A stretch of DNA of 64,000 nt from Pedobacter mucosus (GTDB lineage Bacteria > Bacteroidota > Bacteroidia > Sphingobacteriales > Sphingobacteriaceae): contig NZ_CP087585.1 in NCBI RefSeq assembly GCF_022200785.1, forward strand, positions 4,154,001 through 4,218,000, written 5' to 3'. How positions within the stretch are numbered: position 1 is the stretch's first letter; each line of letters starts with the position of its first letter. The notes beneath the pieces were generated by a model. It was not told the DNA's origin. It saw nothing but the letters and a program-made list of their open reading frames with translations, and made no database searches. The position numbers and the translations under genes are program-made. Shown one piece after another: positions 27,276 through 35,497 of the stretch.

Positions 27276-28034
27276 ATGATATACATTTTCGATGGCTCTT
27301 TAACCGGACTTTTAACCGCAGTATTTGAATGGTTTGAGCGAAAGCCTGGAAATGTAGTGCTTAAAACTTTTGAAACTTTTCAACCTGAAGCTTTCACCCC
27401 AAATTTGAACATAATTCCAGATGTGGAAAAATCAGATCGCGTATGGAAAGGATTACAAAAAAGATTAAAGAAAGACTGGCTAAGAAAATTTTATTGTAGT
27501 TATCTATCTGAAATTCCTGAAGCTTATAATCACCTATTTCATTTTACCATTTACATTTTTCAAAATGATGTTGGTGCAGAAGCCAATTATGGCAATGAAC
27601 ACGTAATTGCACTTGCAAAATATGCGAAAAGTGTAGAAAGAGAAAAGCATCGTATGGAAGCTTTTATTCGTTTTCAACATACTGCAGACGGTATTTTTTA
27701 TACAGGTATTGATCCAGATTTTAACGTATTACCATTAATTTCCAATCATTTCAAGAATCGTTATGCCGATCAGCAATGGATCATTTACGATTTAAAAAGA
27801 AAATATGGCCTCCATTATAATTTAAATACAGTTGAAGAAATTAGTATAAGTTTTACGGAAGGTGTAAATAAACAAAATCCGGCGGCTATATTAATGGATG
27901 AAAAAGAGGAGCTTTATGCTGTTTTATGGAAGGATTATTTTAAAAGCTCCAATATTGTTTCTCGAAAAAATACGAAACTACATGTTCAACACGTGCCAAA
28001 AAGATATTGGAAATATTTGACCGAAAAGCTTTAA
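27276..28034 (+). CDS. TIGR03915-family putative DNA repair protein (DUF4130-like)
   Basis: A 252-residue protein beginning Met-Ile-Tyr-Ile-Phe-Asp-Gly-Ser, with the family stretch Arg-Met-Glu-Ala-Phe-Ile-Arg-Phe-Gln and Thr-Ala-Asp-Gly-Ile-Phe-Tyr-Thr near 125-150, and Asp-Leu-Lys-Arg-Lys-Tyr-Gly-Leu-His-Tyr. It has no signal or membrane segment. It is the partner of the upstream radical-SAM HhH protein, and in other bacteria the two are often adjacent or share a uracil-glycosylase-like domain. DNA repair is inferred from the partner and the family name. Confidence 0.88.
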   Translation: MIYIFDGSLTGLLTAVFEWFERKPGNVVLKTFETFQPEAFTPNLNIIPDVEKSDRVWKGLQKRLKKDWLRKFYCSYLSEIPEAYNHLFHFTIYIFQNDVGAEANYGNEHVIALAKYAKSVEREKHRMEAFIRFQHTADGIFYTGIDPDFNVLPLISNHFKNRYADQQWIIYDLKRKYGLHYNLNTVEEISISFTEGVNKQNPAAILMDEKEELYAVLWKDYFKSSNIVSRKNTKLHVQHVPKRYWKYLTEKL

Positions 28035-28035
28035 G

Positions 28036-28052
28036 TTAACACTCGGTTAACA
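28036..28052 (+). promoter_or_regulatory. Candidate Pho box before phoR
   Basis: TTAACA at 28036-28041 and 28047-28052 are direct repeats with an 11-base period (N5 spacer), the spacing of PhoB/PhoP boxes. It sits in the 38-base gap before the PhoR-like kinase gene. Confidence 0.55.
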
Positions 28053-28072
28053 TAAAACTTTTAAATTGCAAC

Positions 28073-29098
28073 ATGAAATTAAGCGTGTTGGTTCTTTTTA
28101 CTGCGCTAGCTGTAGGCCTTTCCATTGGTTTGGTAAACTTTTACTTTGAACGAAGCTGGTATTATTTTGTAATCTCTTTTGGAGTGTCTTTTGCCAGTAG
28201 TTTTTTAGTGTTTTATTATTTAATCGAAAAATACATTTACACCAAAATTAAGCTCATCTATAAACTTATTCATAACCTTAAATTAGGTAAAGATTTAAAA
28301 GATGCACTTGGCGAATATGTAAGTTCTGATCCGATAAATGACGTGGAAAATGAAGTTAAAGAATGGGCTGGAGCAAAGAAAAAAGAAATTGATTTATTAA
28401 AAAAGCAAGAACAATTTAGAAGAGAATTTCTATCAAATGTCTCTCACGAGTTTAAAACGCCACTTTTCGCCATTCAAGGTTATATAGAAACTTTACAGGA
28501 TTGTTTAATTGATGATCCGGAAATGGCGGTAAAATTTTTGAAGAAAGCAGAAAGCAATGTTGAGCGACTTAGCTACTTAATTAATGATTTAGATGCGATT
28601 GCAAAACTTGAAACTGGTGAATCACCAATTAATTATCAAAAATTCGATTTTGTTCAATTGGCAAAAGACGTGATGGATAACTTAGATGACAGTGCAAAAT
28701 CTAAAAATATAAAGCTTTTTTTTAAGGATAAATATACTGCAGTTACCGCTGTAATGGCCGATCGGGAAAAAATTAGGCAGGTTTTAATTAACCTGATTGT
28801 AAATAGTATTAAGTATGGTATTGAAAATGGAGAAACAGCGATTAAAATTTTCGAGCTTCACGATCAATTTTTAATAGAAGTTACTGATAATGGAATTGGA
28901 ATTGAAGAAAAACACCTGTTTCGCCTATTTGAACGTTTTTACCGGATTGATACCCACAGAGCTAGGGAAGTAGGGGGCACCGGTTTAGGATTAGCAATTG
29001 TGAAACATATTTTAGAAGCACACCAACAAACAATATCTGTTCGCAGTACACCGGGAATTGGAACTACCTTTGCATTTACCCTTCAAAAAAGCGGATAG
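28073..29098 (+). CDS. phoR: PhoR-like sensor histidine kinase
   Basis: A 341-residue membrane kinase with two N-terminal membrane segments (about 4-22 and 29-50) and practically no periplasmic loop. HisKA with His125 in Asn-Val-Ser-His-Glu-Phe-Lys-Thr-Pro, N box [14 protein letters not shown] and Gly-Thr-Gly-Leu-Gly-Leu. This small form without a sensor domain is typical of PhoR kinases that read phosphate through the transporter and PhoU. The following DUF47 and Pit genes and the Pho-box-like sites support that call. No phoB is adjacent. Symbol is by context, moderate confidence. Confidence 0.8.
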   Translation: MKLSVLVLFTALAVGLSIGLVNFYFERSWYYFVISFGVSFASSFLVFYYLIEKYIYTKIKLIYKLIHNLKLGKDLKDALGEYVSSDPINDVENEVKEWAGAKKKEIDLLKKQEQFRREFLSNVSHEFKTPLFAIQGYIETLQDCLIDDPEMAVKFLKKAESNVERLSYLINDLDAIAKLETGESPINYQKFDFVQLAKDVMDNLDDSAKSKNIKLFFKDKYTAVTAVMADREKIRQVLINLIVNSIKYGIENGETAIKIFELHDQFLIEVTDNGIGIEEKHLFRLFERFYRIDTHRAREVGGTGLGLAIVKHILEAHQQTISVRSTPGIGTTFAFTLQKSG

Positions 29099-29130
29099 CT
29101 GTTCCAGCAAAAATTAATTTGGGTTTCAAA

Positions 29131-29150
29131 CCATATAAGAACAAATAAGG
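29131..29150. repeat. ACCATATAAG microrepeat
   Basis: The decamer ACCATATAAG occurs here, near 37856 and twice near 42290, always between genes. It looks like a small dispersed or tandem repeat typical of this group. Confidence 0.35.
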
Positions 29151-29200
29151 TTACAGGTGTTTAATTATGGTTATCAAAAGAGCATTAAGCCTACATTTCT

Positions 29201-29258
29201 AAACCCGATATTAGCGGCAGCCCCGAATTTTTATGAGGGCTACAGCGATTAGCGGGAC
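29201..29258 (+). repeat. Dispersed palindrome copy A
   Basis: Starts AAACCCGAT, contains an inner GCCC...GGGC hairpin around a T-rich loop and ends AGCGGGAC. Three related copies are at 31198-31257, 34415-34466 and 39687-39737. Confidence 0.7.
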
Positions 29259-29375
29259 TACAGTTTCCGATTAGCACAGAATGAAGATTTTCAAATCTTA
29301 ACCGTTAATGCTCAACGAGATAAAAAGGACATTAATTTAACAAATTGAACCTTTCTGAAATTAATATAATTTGCA

Positions 29376-29397
29376 ACTTAACATTAACTTAACATTG
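29376..29397 (+). promoter_or_regulatory. Candidate Pho box before DUF47-pit
   Basis: ACTTAACATTA followed directly by ACTTAACATTG: two 11-base direct repeats, with TTAACA at 29378-29383 and 29389-29394. It covers the -33 region of the promoter whose -7 box is at 29404. Confidence 0.6.
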
Positions 29398-29403
29398 GAC
29401 TTG

Positions 29404-29411
29404 TAGCTTTG
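29404..29411 (+). promoter_or_regulatory. -7 box of DUF47-pit
   Basis: TAGCTTTG fits TAnnTTTG exactly, 18 bases before the ATG at 29430 and directly downstream of the Pho-box-like repeats. No good -33 TTTG is at normal spacing, which fits an activator-dependent promoter. Confidence 0.6.
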
Positions 29412-29429
29412 CAAATATTAAAAATCAAC

Positions 29430-30071
29430 ATGAACAATATTTTCAAGTTCTTTACCCCACAAGATAAAAAGTTCCATCCACTTTTCGAGCAGGCGGGAAG
29501 CAATGCGTTAACCATAGCAGAAACGCTTTTAGAAATGGTTAGCACAGCTGATGCAGAGAAAAGAAAAGCTATTTTTAAAGAAATTGAGCGTTTAGAGCAT
29601 GTTGGCGATGATATTACACACTCGATTTTTTTAGAATTGAGTAGAAATTTCATAACGCCATTTGATAGGGAAGATATTCATCAATTGGCTACTGCTGTTG
29701 ATGATGTGGCCGATTATATTTATGGTACTGCTAACCGTATTCAAATGTATAACATGAATAACATTAGCGAACCAGTTGTTAAAATTGCTGAGCTCTTGGT
29801 AGAAATGTGTACCGATATTGATAAGGCGATTAAAGAATTACGCAGTTTTAAAAACATTCGTGTAATTGCTGATGCTTGTATCCGAATTAACAGCGGCGAA
29901 AATCAGGCTGATTATGTATTTACACTAGCCGTTGCCCGTTTATTTGAATATGAAACTAACGCAATCGAATTAATTAAACAAAAAGAGGTTTTACAAACGA
30001 TAGAAAAAGCAACAGATAAGTGCGAAGATGTAGCGAATGTGCTTGAAACTATCCTTGTTAAAAACGCTTAA
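29430..30071 (+). CDS. DUF47 PhoU-like phosphate regulator
   Basis: About 213 residues from the ATG at 29430 (Met-Asn-Asn-Ile-Phe-Lys-Phe-Phe); the upstream ATG at 29409 lies within the promoter and is rejected. The protein is all-helical and shows the DUF47 motifs Glu-Xaa-Xaa-Gly-Asp-Asp near 50 and Glu-Xaa-Xaa-Thr-Asp-Lys-Cys-Glu-Asp-Val-Ala near 195, which coordinate metal ions in PhoU-like proteins. DUF47 proteins are paired with Pit-type transporters and probably gate them. The stop is 12 bases before pit. The Pho box in front suggests phosphate control. Confidence 0.92.
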   Translation: MNNIFKFFTPQDKKFHPLFEQAGSNALTIAETLLEMVSTADAEKRKAIFKEIERLEHVGDDITHSIFLELSRNFITPFDREDIHQLATAVDDVADYIYGTANRIQMYNMNNISEPVVKIAELLVEMCTDIDKAIKELRSFKNIRVIADACIRINSGENQADYVFTLAVARLFEYETNAIELIKQKEVLQTIEKATDKCEDVANVLETILVKNA

Positions 30072-30083
30072 TAAAACATAAAC

Positions 30084-31094
30084 ATGGTAACTACCTTATT
30101 GGTTGTTGTTGTAATTCTGGCTATTGCTTTCGATTACATTAACGGCTTTCACGATGCCGCTAACTCGATTGCAACCGTTGTTTCTACAAAGGTTCTTACG
30201 CCTTTTCAGGCTGTTTTATGGGCTGCGCTTTTTAACTTCGCCGCTTATTTTTATTTTACCGATCACAAAGTAGCCAACACAGTTGCTAAAACTGTTATAG
30301 AACATTATATTACTTTAGAAGTTATTTTAGCCGGTTTAATTGCTGCCATTATTTGGAACCTTTTAACTTGGTGGTACGGTATTCCTTCAAGTTCTTCACA
30401 TACTTTAATTGGTGGATTTGCCGGCGCCGGTATGACATATGCCATCATCACAGGCGCTAGTCCGCTTGATGCAGTAAATATGGGCTATGTGGTTAAAATT
30501 ATATCGTTTATTGTTTTGGCCCCGATTATTGGTTTGGTAATCTCGGTTACATTAACATTAATTATCATAAATATTTGCAAAAATGCGAAACCTGCAACTG
30601 CCGAAAAGTGGTTTAAACGGTTGCAATTGCTATCATCAGCTGCATTAAGTTTTTTCCATGGTGGTAATGATGCACAAAAAGTTATGGGAATTATCGCAAC
30701 GGCATTAATTGCAGCAAAAGTTATCCCTAATTTTGAAGCAATGCCTTGGTGGGTTCCAGTGGCCTGTTACTCTGCAATATCTTTAGGAACAATGAGTGGT
30801 GGATGGAAAATTGTTAAAACAATGGGTACAAAAATCACCAAAGTAACAGCTTTAGAAGGCGTTGCTGCTGAAGGCGCTGGTGCGATTACTTTGGGTATTA
30901 CTGAACATTTTGGTATTCCAGTTTCCACTACACACACCATCACTGGTTCGATTGTAGGTGTTGGTGTTGTTAAAAGTGTATCTGCTGTGCGTTGGGGCGT
31001 AACAGTTAGTTTAATTTGGGCTTGGGTTTTAACAATCCCGGTTTCTGCTACTTTAGCCGCAATAATTTATTCATTGATATATTATTTTAAGTAA
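30084..31094 (+). CDS. pit: Inorganic phosphate transporter (PiT family)
   Basis: A 336-residue inner-membrane protein with about nine hydrophobic segments. The duplicated PiT signature is seen as Asp-Tyr-Ile-Asn-Gly-Phe-His-Asp-Ala-Ala-Asn near 16-27 and, in the second half, Phe-His-Gly-Gly-Asn-Asp-Ala-Gln-Lys; Pro-Ser-Ser-Ser-His-Thr and Pro-Val-Ser-Thr-Thr-His-Thr are the paired loop motifs. It takes up phosphate with protons or sodium. It is co-transcribed with DUF47. A terminator follows. Confidence 0.95.
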   Translation: MVTTLLVVVVILAIAFDYINGFHDAANSIATVVSTKVLTPFQAVLWAALFNFAAYFYFTDHKVANTVAKTVIEHYITLEVILAGLIAAIIWNLLTWWYGIPSSSSHTLIGGFAGAGMTYAIITGASPLDAVNMGYVVKIISFIVLAPIIGLVISVTLTLIIINICKNAKPATAEKWFKRLQLLSSAALSFFHGGNDAQKVMGIIATALIAAKVIPNFEAMPWWVPVACYSAISLGTMSGGWKIVKTMGTKITKVTALEGVAAEGAGAITLGITEHFGIPVSTTHTITGSIVGVGVVKSVSAVRWGVTVSLIWAWVLTIPVSATLAAIIYSLIYYFK

Positions 31095-31115
31095 ACAGCT
31101 TTTCTAATAAAATTT

Positions 31116-31148
31116 AAAGACTAAGGCTTAATTGCTTTAGTCTTTTTT
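31116..31148 (+). terminator. Terminator after pit
   Basis: AAAGACTAA at 31116-31124 and TTAGTCTTT at 31137-31145 followed by further T. Confidence 0.75.
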
Positions 31149-31445
31149 ATTTAAAAGGATTTGGCAAACAATGTTAGAAGCGTTTGGATTAATTTCTGTC
31201 CCGCTAACCGCTGTAGCTCTGATAGAAAAATCGGAGGCTGCCGCTTATATCGGGTTTAAGTATTAAAGCAAAATGCATTTGGGATCGGTTTGAAATAGCG
31301 ACATCATTATTATATACCATTTCAATTCTTTGGCTTACTTTTAATCTAAATGGAAACCTTTAACAAATATGTGTGCTTTAATACCTTATCAAGTAAATCC
31401 TTCGCCGCTGTAATCTCATTGCTTTAGCTAGTAAAGCGCTATTGA
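31149..31445. other. Non-coding gap between convergent pit and PaiB genes
   Basis: Contains the inverted second copy of the dispersed palindrome (31198-31257). The remaining ~190 bases show nothing I can support. Confidence 0.5.
31198..31257 (-). repeat. Dispersed palindrome copy B (inverted)
   Basis: Reads GTCCCGCT...CGGGTTT on the plus strand, so it is the reverse of copy A with about the same length; the inner hairpin differs in sequence. It and copy A flank the DUF47-pit pair in opposite orientations. Confidence 0.7.
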
Positions 31446-32060
31446 CTACGAATTCCTTTTCATTTCTTTCGCTATCTCTAAAGCTAAAGGATCATCACTT
31501 CTCTCCAAATTAGCCACAATATTTTTTTTGTTTTCTGCGGAATGATTCTGACTCAATTTAAAAACGTGTTCAATGTTAGTAACCAGAATTTCAAACCCGG
31601 TAATTGCTTTTATATGTTTTTGGATATAAGCTTCGTCCATATTATTAAATGCAGCTTCGCTCGTTTCAGGATTTTCGTATTTATCAGTTAAATCTTTAAT
31701 TACTTTATAGGTTTCATCAGCGGATAATAATCGGATTATTCCTTTCGCCTGAACGGTTTTATAATTCCAAGTAGATGCTGATTTTGGATTATCGTAAACA
31801 GATGCGCTGATATAAGCATGAGCACCAGTAAAAATTGCAAGTATATTTTGGTGTTTTTCAAAGGCTTTGCAGTGGTCGGTATTAGTCATAACATGACCAA
31901 TAAGCTTAATAGAATCTCCATCAACCACCGTTTTAACTGGAATTTGTGTTGCTACAGGAAACTCACCATCATAACCAATTAAAGTAACAAATGTATTTTT
32001 ATGCATAAAATCAAGAATTTCATCTTGATTATCAGTAGTAAAGTAGGGGAGTTTGTACAT
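31446..32060 (-). CDS. FMN-binding PaiB-like protein
   Basis: A 204-residue cytosolic protein of the FMN-binding split-barrel family, starting Met-Tyr-Lys-Leu-Pro-Tyr-Phe and containing Gly-His-Val-Met-Thr-Asn-Thr-Asp-His near 54-62, Phe-Thr-Gly-Ala-His-Ala-Tyr-Ile-Ser near 78 and Thr-Trp-Asn-Tyr near 97, all typical of PaiB (called a transcriptional regulator in Bacillus, though no HTH is present). The exact reaction is unknown. It is a single gene facing pit, with 350 bases between. Confidence 0.88.
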   Translation of the reverse strand: MYKLPYFTTDNQDEILDFMHKNTFVTLIGYDGEFPVATQIPVKTVVDGDSIKLIGHVMTNTDHCKAFEKHQNILAIFTGAHAYISASVYDNPKSASTWNYKTVQAKGIIRLLSADETYKVIKDLTDKYENPETSEAAFNNMDEAYIQKHIKAITGFEILVTNIEHVFKLSQNHSAENKKNIVANLERSDDPLALEIAKEMKRNS

Positions 32061-32165
32061 CAGAAGTTATGAATTTATTTAAGCACAGAAAGTAAATCTT
32101 CAAGCATCCATAGGGCATATATTCTATTGACTTTGATTTACACTTCGTATAATCTGTGGATATTT

Positions 32166-33713
32166 TTAGAACTTAATGCTCATTTCCACAGCGTTGTTTC
32201 CGTTTTTTGGAAGCACCCAGTCAGGACCAGTCAGAATAAGCCGTTTTGCCTCGGCATCAGCTTTTGCGTTAAGAGATTTGATAATAGAAATGCGGGCTGG
32301 TCGGCCATTTTTGTTAACCTTAAAACTTAAAATAACAAATTGTTCAGGTCCTTTAGGGTTGTAAAGTTTGTTATTATGTTCCAGGTATTGTTTATAGTTT
32401 ATTACTGAAACAGGAATAGGTTTGGTAATATCAGCGGTCGGTTTTCCATTTAAATTTTGCTCCGCTAAAAGCGTGATTTTAGGTGCTGGAACATTTTCTC
32501 TACTGCGCCCGTTAGATCCCATAATTAGCGCAATCTCATTTATAGATTTATCGCCACTCATAGCAGCTCTAATGGCATTCGGATCTGTTCCCTTTATAGG
32601 TATTTCCTTAAAACCAATAGCATTAATTAGAAGATCTTTATTTTTTGCATTGCTGTCTACAGGAAGAGCGAAATTTCCTTGTGCATCGGTTGCTGTTATG
32701 GCTTTCGTTCCTGCGAGCTTTACAACAGCACCTTGAATAGGCTTCCCATTAACCTGATCAACAACATTTCCACTAAAAACGATTTTATTACCAGTTGCCA
32801 CAGACGCTGCAGAAGTAGCTGGCTTTTCATTAGCATTCGCTACAGTAACGATTTCATTTAAAGCATTATTACTCTCTTTTAATGCAATGGTTAAGTTTTT
32901 ATTTTTATCAATCGAAGCTATAGCGTTTTCATAACCAATATAGCTAATCGAAAGGTTATTCGCTTTATTGCTATCAACAGCAATGGAAAATAGGCCATTA
33001 ATATCCGTAGTTGTAACGGTGTTTAAGCCAGCAATTCTTATGCTTGCACCAGGTAATGGTTTATTATCTATTTCAGAAACCACACGGCCGCTAATGGTTT
33101 TATTATTTTCTGCAATCGGTAAAAATGCAGATCGTGATAATGATTTAGCTTTCACAGCACCTTGCGCAATTTGTGTAACCTGTTCAAGACTATTGTTGTA
33201 TTCAACAGTTTTATTTTTTGCAAGGTTGTTTGTTTTTGCATTTGCAATGGCATTGTCTATCAGCGCTGATTTAACAACCTCACTTGCTATTTTAATAGTA
33301 TCGAGTTGGTTTGGCTTTGCAGCTGCTAAACTTGTATTGGTATCTAAATTTACAATCACTCCTTTAGCTTTTCTGGTCGCTATTTCTGCATTTTTACGAT
33401 TGGTTTCTCGCATAAAAAACAGGATACTCACTGCTATAAAAGCAACAGTTGCAGTAGCGGCAATACTTAACCTTTGTGTGGTTATGCCCCACATTTTTCT
33501 TTTTACTGGCTTTTCAGAAACTCGATTATAAAGTTGTTTCTGCAAAATAGATAGTGTTTGCTTACGCTTAGGCGATTGGCGTAAACCTTCTAAAGCTTCA
33601 GCCACAAAAGGATCGTCTAAAGCTTGACGCTCAACAAAATGCATACCTTTAGCATCAAGTTTACCATCAAGGTAATCTTCCAGAACATCAATATCTAACC
33701 AATCTTTATTCAC
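32166..33713 (-). CDS. Anti-sigma-like membrane protein with carboxypeptidase-regulatory and TonB C-terminal domains
   Basis: A 515-residue protein, start codon GTG at 33713 inside the sigma factor's end (8-base overlap, GTGAATAA). Residues 1-80 are cytosolic with Asp-Tyr-Leu-Asp-Gly-Lys-Leu-Asp at 13-20, like an anti-sigma entry region but without zinc ligands; one membrane segment at 82-101; periplasmic part with two CarboxypepD_reg-like beta domains (about 206-280 and 311-396) and a TonB C-terminal-like domain (about 438-515). It is coupled to the ECF sigma factor and probably controls it, perhaps in response to an outer-membrane partner. Confidence 0.85.
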   Translation of the reverse strand: MNKDWLDIDVLEDYLDGKLDAKGMHFVERQALDDPFVAEALEGLRQSPKRKQTLSILQKQLYNRVSEKPVKRKMWGITTQRLSIAATATVAFIAVSILFFMRETNRKNAEIATRKAKGVIVNLDTNTSLAAAKPNQLDTIKIASEVVKSALIDNAIANAKTNNLAKNKTVEYNNSLEQVTQIAQGAVKAKSLSRSAFLPIAENNKTISGRVVSEIDNKPLPGASIRIAGLNTVTTTDINGLFSIAVDSNKANNLSISYIGYENAIASIDKNKNLTIALKESNNALNEIVTVANANEKPATSAASVATGNKIVFSGNVVDQVNGKPIQGAVVKLAGTKAITATDAQGNFALPVDSNAKNKDLLINAIGFKEIPIKGTDPNAIRAAMSGDKSINEIALIMGSNGRSRENVPAPKITLLAEQNLNGKPTADITKPIPVSVINYKQYLEHNNKLYNPKGPEQFVILSFKVNKNGRPARISIIKSLNAKADAEAKRLILTGPDWVLPKNGNNAVEMSIKF

Positions 33714-34281
33714 TATTTTTTTCTATACAAATCTTTAAATTTCGTTTACCATTTTGAATATAGCTTTTTACTTTAAGCATATCGTAACCAGTTATATCGG
33801 CTACTTCCTTATAACATTTCTCTTGTAAATAAAATAAATCTACACTTTTTCGCTGTTCTTCGGGCAAAGTTTCCATGCACTTTTCCATTACGGTTAGTTG
33901 CGTTTCTCTTGTATTGTCAATATCCAGATGCACAAATTCGCTATTTTCCACAAAAGTATCGTCCAAAGAAACGTTATTCTGTTTTGCTGATTTCCGTAAT
34001 GCCATTAAACAATGGTTTCGGGTAAGCACATGTAGCCAACTCTTAAAATTTTGCACCTCGTAAATTTTGAGTTTAGTTATCAGTTCCTCAAAAATTTGCA
34101 TTACTGCATCTTTACTTTGCTCTTCATCTTTAAAATAGTTTAAGCAAACTCCAAAAACCAAGTGCATGTATTTATTATATAGCGTACCCAACGAGTCTAA
34201 ATTGCCAGTATTTTTGTACTCGGCAATCAATTCTGCATCTTCTTTCTGGTTATTCCCAGCTGTATTTTTTATAAACTTCAA
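33706..34281 (-). CDS. ECF-type RNA polymerase sigma factor
   Basis: A 191-residue sigma-70 family factor. Region 2 (about 25-90) with Leu-Tyr-Asn-Lys-Tyr-Met-His-Leu and Phe-Lys-Asp-Glu-Glu-Gln-Ser-Lys-Asp-Ala; region 4 (about 135-188) with Leu-Pro-Glu-Glu-Gln-Arg-Lys-Ser and Leu-Lys-Val-Lys-Ser-Tyr-Ile-Gln-Asn-Gly-Lys-Arg. The only plausible start is TTG at 34281; the next ATG is 38 residues in and would remove region 2. It is first gene of a two-gene unit with the membrane protein that follows. Targets unknown. Confidence 0.88.
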   Translation of the reverse strand: MKFIKNTAGNNQKEDAELIAEYKNTGNLDSLGTLYNKYMHLVFGVCLNYFKDEEQSKDAVMQIFEELITKLKIYEVQNFKSWLHVLTRNHCLMALRKSAKQNNVSLDDTFVENSEFVHLDIDNTRETQLTVMEKCMETLPEEQRKSVDLFYLQEKCYKEVADITGYDMLKVKSYIQNGKRNLKICIEKNSE

Positions 34282-34414
34282 AAAATCGGGTAGCTATTTA
34301 AAAATATCCTCAAGTATAAAAAATATTTCTGAGGGATAGGTTATAAACTAATCTTTTAGGAAATCCATTTGATTTTTTTTGGAAAGCAATGTTCGCAACA
34401 TTTGGGCTGCACTT

Positions 34415-34466
34415 GTCCCGCTTTTGCGCTCTCGATGAAAAATCGAGATTTGCGGCAATCGGGTTT
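34415..34466 (-). repeat. Dispersed palindrome copy C (inverted)
   Basis: GTCCCGCT...ATCGGGTTT on the plus strand with an inner hairpin TCTCGAT...ATCGAGA; same layout as copy B with a different inner stem. Confidence 0.65.
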
Positions 34467-34540
34467 AGATCACTTAATTCGGTAAAAGAAACAACAGTTG
34501 CATAGCGCAAAATTTAACATTCAGCGCTTTATCAAAAAAC

Positions 34541-34548
34541 TATCTTTG
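34541..34548 (+). promoter_or_regulatory. -7 box of the DUF4197 gene
   Basis: TATCTTTG fits TAnnTTTG exactly. The ATG is 54 bases downstream, leaving a normal leader. Confidence 0.5.
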
Positions 34549-34602
34549 TGCAAGCGAAATTAATGGCCGTTTTTTTGCTTATCAAAGAAGAAAAATCACA
34601 CT

Positions 34603-35364
34603 ATGAAAAAACTTAACTTTTTATTTGCGTTAATAGCTATAATAATATTTACAACATTAAATGTTCAGGCTCAAATAAAGTTAAGCGACATTTTTAAAAA
34701 AGTGATTGATAAAAAAACAACAACATCTACAACAGCCGGAACGCCAACCAGTTTGGAAATAGGTCAGGGAATTAAAGAAGCATTGCAAATTGGAGTTTCA
34801 GCTGGTGCAGATAGATTATCGGTAAAAGATGGCTTTTTAGGAAACCTAGCGGTTAAAATCCTAATGCCGCCAGAAGCACAAAAGGTAGAGAGAACATTGC
34901 GTAGCATTGGTTTAAACTCTTTATGCGATAACGTAATTACAAGTTTAAACCGTGCTGCCGAAGATGCAGCTACAGAAGCGAAACCCATCTTTATTTCTGC
35001 AATAAAACAAATGACTTTAACTGACGCCACAAATATCCTTTTAGGAAATAAAGATGCAGCTACAGAATATTTTAAACGAGTTACCACTGCACAACTTTTG
35101 CAAAAATTTAGTCCGATTGTAACCACAAGTCTAAACAAAGTTAATGCAACAAAATATTATTCCGATTTAACCACCCGATATAATCGCTTGCCTTTAGTTA
35201 AGCCAGTAAATACTAATTTAACAGATTATGTAACTCAAAAAGCAATTGACGGATTGTTTTTCGAGGTTGCGCAAGAAGAGTTGAAAATTAGAGGGAACCT
35301 AAACTCACGAAGTACAACCTTATTGCAAAAGGTTTTTGGTTATGCTGATAAGAAAAAGATTTAA
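34603..35364 (+). CDS. DUF4197 periplasmic protein
   Basis: A 253-residue protein with a signal peptide (about 1-23, ending Val-Gln-Ala). The mature part is largely helical with Ile-Lys-Glu-Ala-Leu near 58 and Val-Lys-Ile-Leu-Met-Pro-Pro-Glu-Ala near 84-92, the typical DUF4197 pattern. The function of the family is unknown; it is probably a periplasmic soluble or envelope-associated protein. It is a single gene with its own promoter. Confidence 0.88.
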   Translation: MKKLNFLFALIAIIIFTTLNVQAQIKLSDIFKKVIDKKTTTSTTAGTPTSLEIGQGIKEALQIGVSAGADRLSVKDGFLGNLAVKILMPPEAQKVERTLRSIGLNSLCDNVITSLNRAAEDAATEAKPIFISAIKQMTLTDATNILLGNKDAATEYFKRVTTAQLLQKFSPIVTTSLNKVNATKYYSDLTTRYNRLPLVKPVNTNLTDYVTQKAIDGLFFEVAQEELKIRGNLNSRSTTLLQKVFGYADKKKI

Positions 35365-35497
35365 GCTTTAAAATAGATTAAGTCAACGCTAGTCTCAGAT
35401 TCATTCACCACCAAGATTTCGTATTCTTTAAGTAAAATAAATCGTCTTTCCTGCGTACAGAATGTCAGAACAAAAACTATTCGTAAAATTGTACATG

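Larger units (their letters stand above)
29099..29369. other. Non-coding gap after phoR
   Basis: Holds the first copy of the AAACCCGAT...AGCGGGAC dispersed palindrome (29201-29258), the ACCATATAAG microrepeat at about 29131, and before the next gene a Pho-box-like site and promoter. No reading frame worth calling is present. Confidence 0.6.
34282..34602. other. Non-coding gap between divergent sigma and DUF4197 genes
   Basis: Holds copy C of the dispersed palindrome (34415-34466) and a good -7 box TATCTTTG at 34541-34548 for the plus-strand gene. No other structure is recognised. Confidence 0.55.
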
